From: Pseudomonas sp. A34-9
GTDB lineage: Bacteria; Pseudomonadota; Gammaproteobacteria; Pseudomonadales; Pseudomonadaceae
Length of the DNA: 64,000 nt
Direction of reading: 5' to 3'
NCBI RefSeq assembly: GCF_029543085.1
Contig: NZ_CP119967.1
Span: 620,001-684,000 of the forward strand
Below are positions 61,944 through 64,000 of the stretch, one piece after another (within the stretch, counting starts at the first letter, position 1; each line of letters begins with the position of its first letter). Both the position numbers and the translations under genes were made by a program. The notes below the pieces were generated by a model. The model saw only the letters and a program-made list of their open reading frames with translations. It was not told the DNA's origin and searched no databases.

Positions 61944-62328
61944 GATGGGTTGCTCCTTGGGAGGGCGATAAAGTGGGTACGAGGGCAATGCTACTCTCGA
62001 TAAGTCGATATAAAAGTTCATAAACGCAATGGTAATAATCAACAGAATTGATTGTTCTGCCGGAAGGCTCTAGATCGCGGCTTTCCGGGCGACGGTTTTG
62101 CACCGGGGTGGGTATTTCCGACTCACTCGCGCCTCGCAAAAGTGCGGGTCGCGGTAACACTGTTCGACTGTTCGGTCAGATTTCGCGCGACTTTTTGCGC
62201 GGTAATCGACCTTTCGATTAAACCTGCGGCTGGTTTGCCAGTCGTAGATTTCATGAGGGCCGCTTTGGCCCGCCGTTTCAGCCGTACGCCGCAGTCTTTG
62301 CGTGCGGTCGTGATCAGGAGCTTTGTGC
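61944..62328. other. Divergent intergenic region upstream of the AsmA gene
   Basis: 385 bases between the divergent repeat-protein gene and the AsmA gene. The left part (61985-62045) is AT-rich and probably holds the repeat-protein promoter; no clear -35/-10 pair stands out. I see no gene or strong hairpin. Confidence 0.4.
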
Positions 62329-64000
62329 ATGACGCGCACTGGAAAAATCTTCAGCTGGACCTTCGCCATCCTCGTGCTGCTACTGGCCGTGCTGGTACTG
62401 ATCATCGTGTTCTTCGACTGGAACCGGATCAAACCGCCGCTCAACGCCAAAGTCTCGGAAGAGCTGCACCGACCGTTTGCCATCAATGGCAACCTCGCAG
62501 TGATCTGGCAGCGCGAGCCGGACGAGGGCGGTTGGCGGGCGTGGGTGCCTTGGCCGCACGTGGTTGCCGAGGATTTGAGCCTGGGCAACCCGGACTGGTC
62601 GAAGAAACCGCAGATGGTCACGCTCAAGCGCGTTGAACTGCGTATTTCGCCGCTGGCGCTGCTGGCGCAACGCGTGGTGATTCCGCGCATCGACCTGACC
62701 GAACCCAATGCCGAGTTGCAGCGTCTGGCCGATGGTCGCGCCAACTGGACCTTCAAGTTCGATCCGAAAGATCCGAATGCCGAGCCATCGAACTGGGTGG
62801 TCGACATTGGCGCCATCGGTTTTGACAAGGGCCACGTCACGCTCGATGACCAGACCCTCAAGACCAACCTCGATGTCTTGATCGATCCATTGGGCAAGCC
62901 AATCCCCTACAGCGACATCGTCGGTGACAAAGCGGCGAAAACTGCGCAGGACAAGGGCGGTGCGCCGCAGGATTATGCATTTGCCTTGAAGGTCAAAGGC
63001 CAATATCACGGCCAGAACCTCACCGGCCAGGGCAAGATCGGCGGGTTGCTTGCCTTGCAGGACGCGAGCAAGCCGTTTCCATTGCAGGCGCAGGCGAAGA
63101 TTGGCGACACCAGCATCGAACTGGCTGGCACGCTGACTGATCCGCTGAATCTCGGCGCCCTCGATCTGCGCCTGAAACTGGCCGGGGCCAGTCTTGGCAA
63201 TCTTTATCCACTGACCGGAGTGACTCTGCCGGACACACCGCCGTATTCCACCGACGGCCACCTGATCGCCAAGCTGCATGACGAGGCCGGGGCGAAATTC
63301 ACCTATGAGCAGTTCAACGGCAAGATCGGCAGCAGTGATATCCATGGCGACCTGACTTACGTCGCCAGCCAGCCACGGCCGAAACTCAGCGGCGCGTTGC
63401 TCTCCAATCAACTGTTGTTCGCTGACCTCGCACCGCTGATCGGTGCCGACTCCAATGACAAGCAAAAGGCGCGCGGCGGCGAAAGCAAGCAGCCGGCCGA
63501 TAAAGTGCTGCCGGTCGAAGAGTTCAAGACTGATCGCTGGCGTGCGATGGACGCCGACGTCGAGTTCACCGGCAAGCGCATCGTCCATAGCGAGAAACTG
63601 CCGTTCAACGACCTCTATACCCACCTGAAACTCAACGACGGTGAACTCAGCCTGGAACCACTGCGCTTCGGCGTCGCGGGCGGCAACCTTGATGCCCAGA
63701 TTCGCCTCAACGGCCGCACCGAACCGCTGGAAGGCCGGGCGAAACTGACGGCGCGCAGGTTCAAGCTCAAGGAGCTGTTCCCGACCTTCGAACCGATGAA
63801 GACCAGTTTCGGTGAGCTCAACGGCGACGCCGATATCACTGGGCGCGGTAACTCGGTGGCCAAGTTGCTGGGCGGCGCCAACGGCAAATTGAAGCTGTTG
63901 ATCAACGACGGCGCGATCAGCCGCGAGCTGATGGAACTGGCCGGGCTTAACGTCGGTAACTATGTAGTCGGCAAGATCTTTGGCGACAAGGAAGTGAAGA
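62329..64000 (+). CDS. AsmA family protein, N-terminal part
   Basis: 557 codons are visible before the window ends, so the C terminus is missing. ATG at 62329 follows AGGAG. A single N-terminal membrane anchor (about 9-28) is followed by a periplasmic chain starting FFDWNRIKPPLNAKVSEELHRPF, typical of AsmA. Beta-strand-rich repeats continue, with GELNGDADITGRGNSVAKLL near 501-520, the second AsmA block. AsmA-like proteins are thought to move phospholipids to the outer membrane. Confidence 0.92.
   Translation, partial: MTRTGKIFSWTFAILVLLLAVLVLIIVFFDWNRIKPPLNAKVSEELHRPFAINGNLAVIWQREPDEGGWRAWVPWPHVVAEDLSLGNPDWSKKPQMVTLKRVELRISPLALLAQRVVIPRIDLTEPNAELQRLADGRANWTFKFDPKDPNAEPSNWVVDIGAIGFDKGHVTLDDQTLKTNLDVLIDPLGKPIPYSDIVGDKAAKTAQDKGGAPQDYAFALKVKGQYHGQNLTGQGKIGGLLALQDASKPFPLQAQAKIGDTSIELAGTLTDPLNLGALDLRLKLAGASLGNLYPLTGVTLPDTPPYSTDGHLIAKLHDEAGAKFTYEQFNGKIGSSDIHGDLTYVASQPRPKLSGALLSNQLLFADLAPLIGADSNDKQKARGGESKQPADKVLPVEEFKTDRWRAMDADVEFTGKRIVHSEKLPFNDLYTHLKLNDGELSLEPLRFGVAGGNLDAQIRLNGRTEPLEGRAKLTARRFKLKELFPTFEPMKTSFGELNGDADITGRGNSVAKLLGGANGKLKLLINDGAISRELMELAGLNVGNYVVGKIFGDKEVK

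Overview
The window looks like a chromosomal segment of a fluorescent Pseudomonas (P. fluorescens group). The evidence is the gene order amiB-mutL-miaA-hfq-hflX-hflK-hflC-hisZ-purA, then rnr-rlmB-rpsF-rpsR-rplI-dnaB; high-GC codon use; a typical Pseudomonas azurin; and many copies of two short palindromic intergenic repeat families like those of P. fluorescens genomes. There is no phage, transposase, integrase or CRISPR array.

Layout. 1-10093: housekeeping genes for cell wall, mismatch repair, tRNA modification, RNA chaperone, HflX and HflKC, HisZ and PurA. 10187-14777: a chemotaxis receptor and a two-gene ferric-iron ABC importer that lacks its ATPase. 15089-15442: two identical tRNA-Leu(CAG) genes, each with its own promoter and terminator. 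15669-22946: RNase R, RlmB, the S6/S18/L9 ribosomal protein operon and DnaB. 23008-30392: an accessory island of two large effector-like genes on the minus strand. One encodes a 1550-residue protein with three tandem leucine-rich-repeat modules and a C-terminal NEL-type E3 ubiquitin ligase domain. The other encodes an 866-residue protein with the same N-terminal module and a different body. 30616-40090: a YgiQ-type radical SAM enzyme and a three-gene transglutaminase/ATP-grasp/alpha-E operon. 40300-44133: a small lysine-rich protein, a LOG-family enzyme, azurin and the NAD salvage pair nadE/pncB. 44332-53864: a LysR regulator, amaB and amaA (pipecolate/D-lysine catabolism), then a five-gene branched-chain-type amino-acid ABC transporter whose first gene lies behind an exact sigma-54 promoter. 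54021-54704: a gene-free stretch with a cluster of DnaA-box-like 9-mers. 54705-57807: a short-chain dehydrogenase, a CDF-type transporter and an AGE-family epimerase. 57989-60386: urease accessory genes ureE-ureF-ureG-ureJ without the structural genes. 60689-64000: a FabR/DesT-like TetR regulator, a small secreted 14-residue-repeat protein and the start of an AsmA-family gene.

Most new candidates sit in the accessory parts: the effector pair with a shared N-terminal module, the DnaA-box cluster carried on a duplicated 93-bp element, the sigma-54 promoter region with nested inverted repeats, and the TPQGQTL repeat protein. All identifications come from reading motifs and from remembered family features. 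No database search was run.
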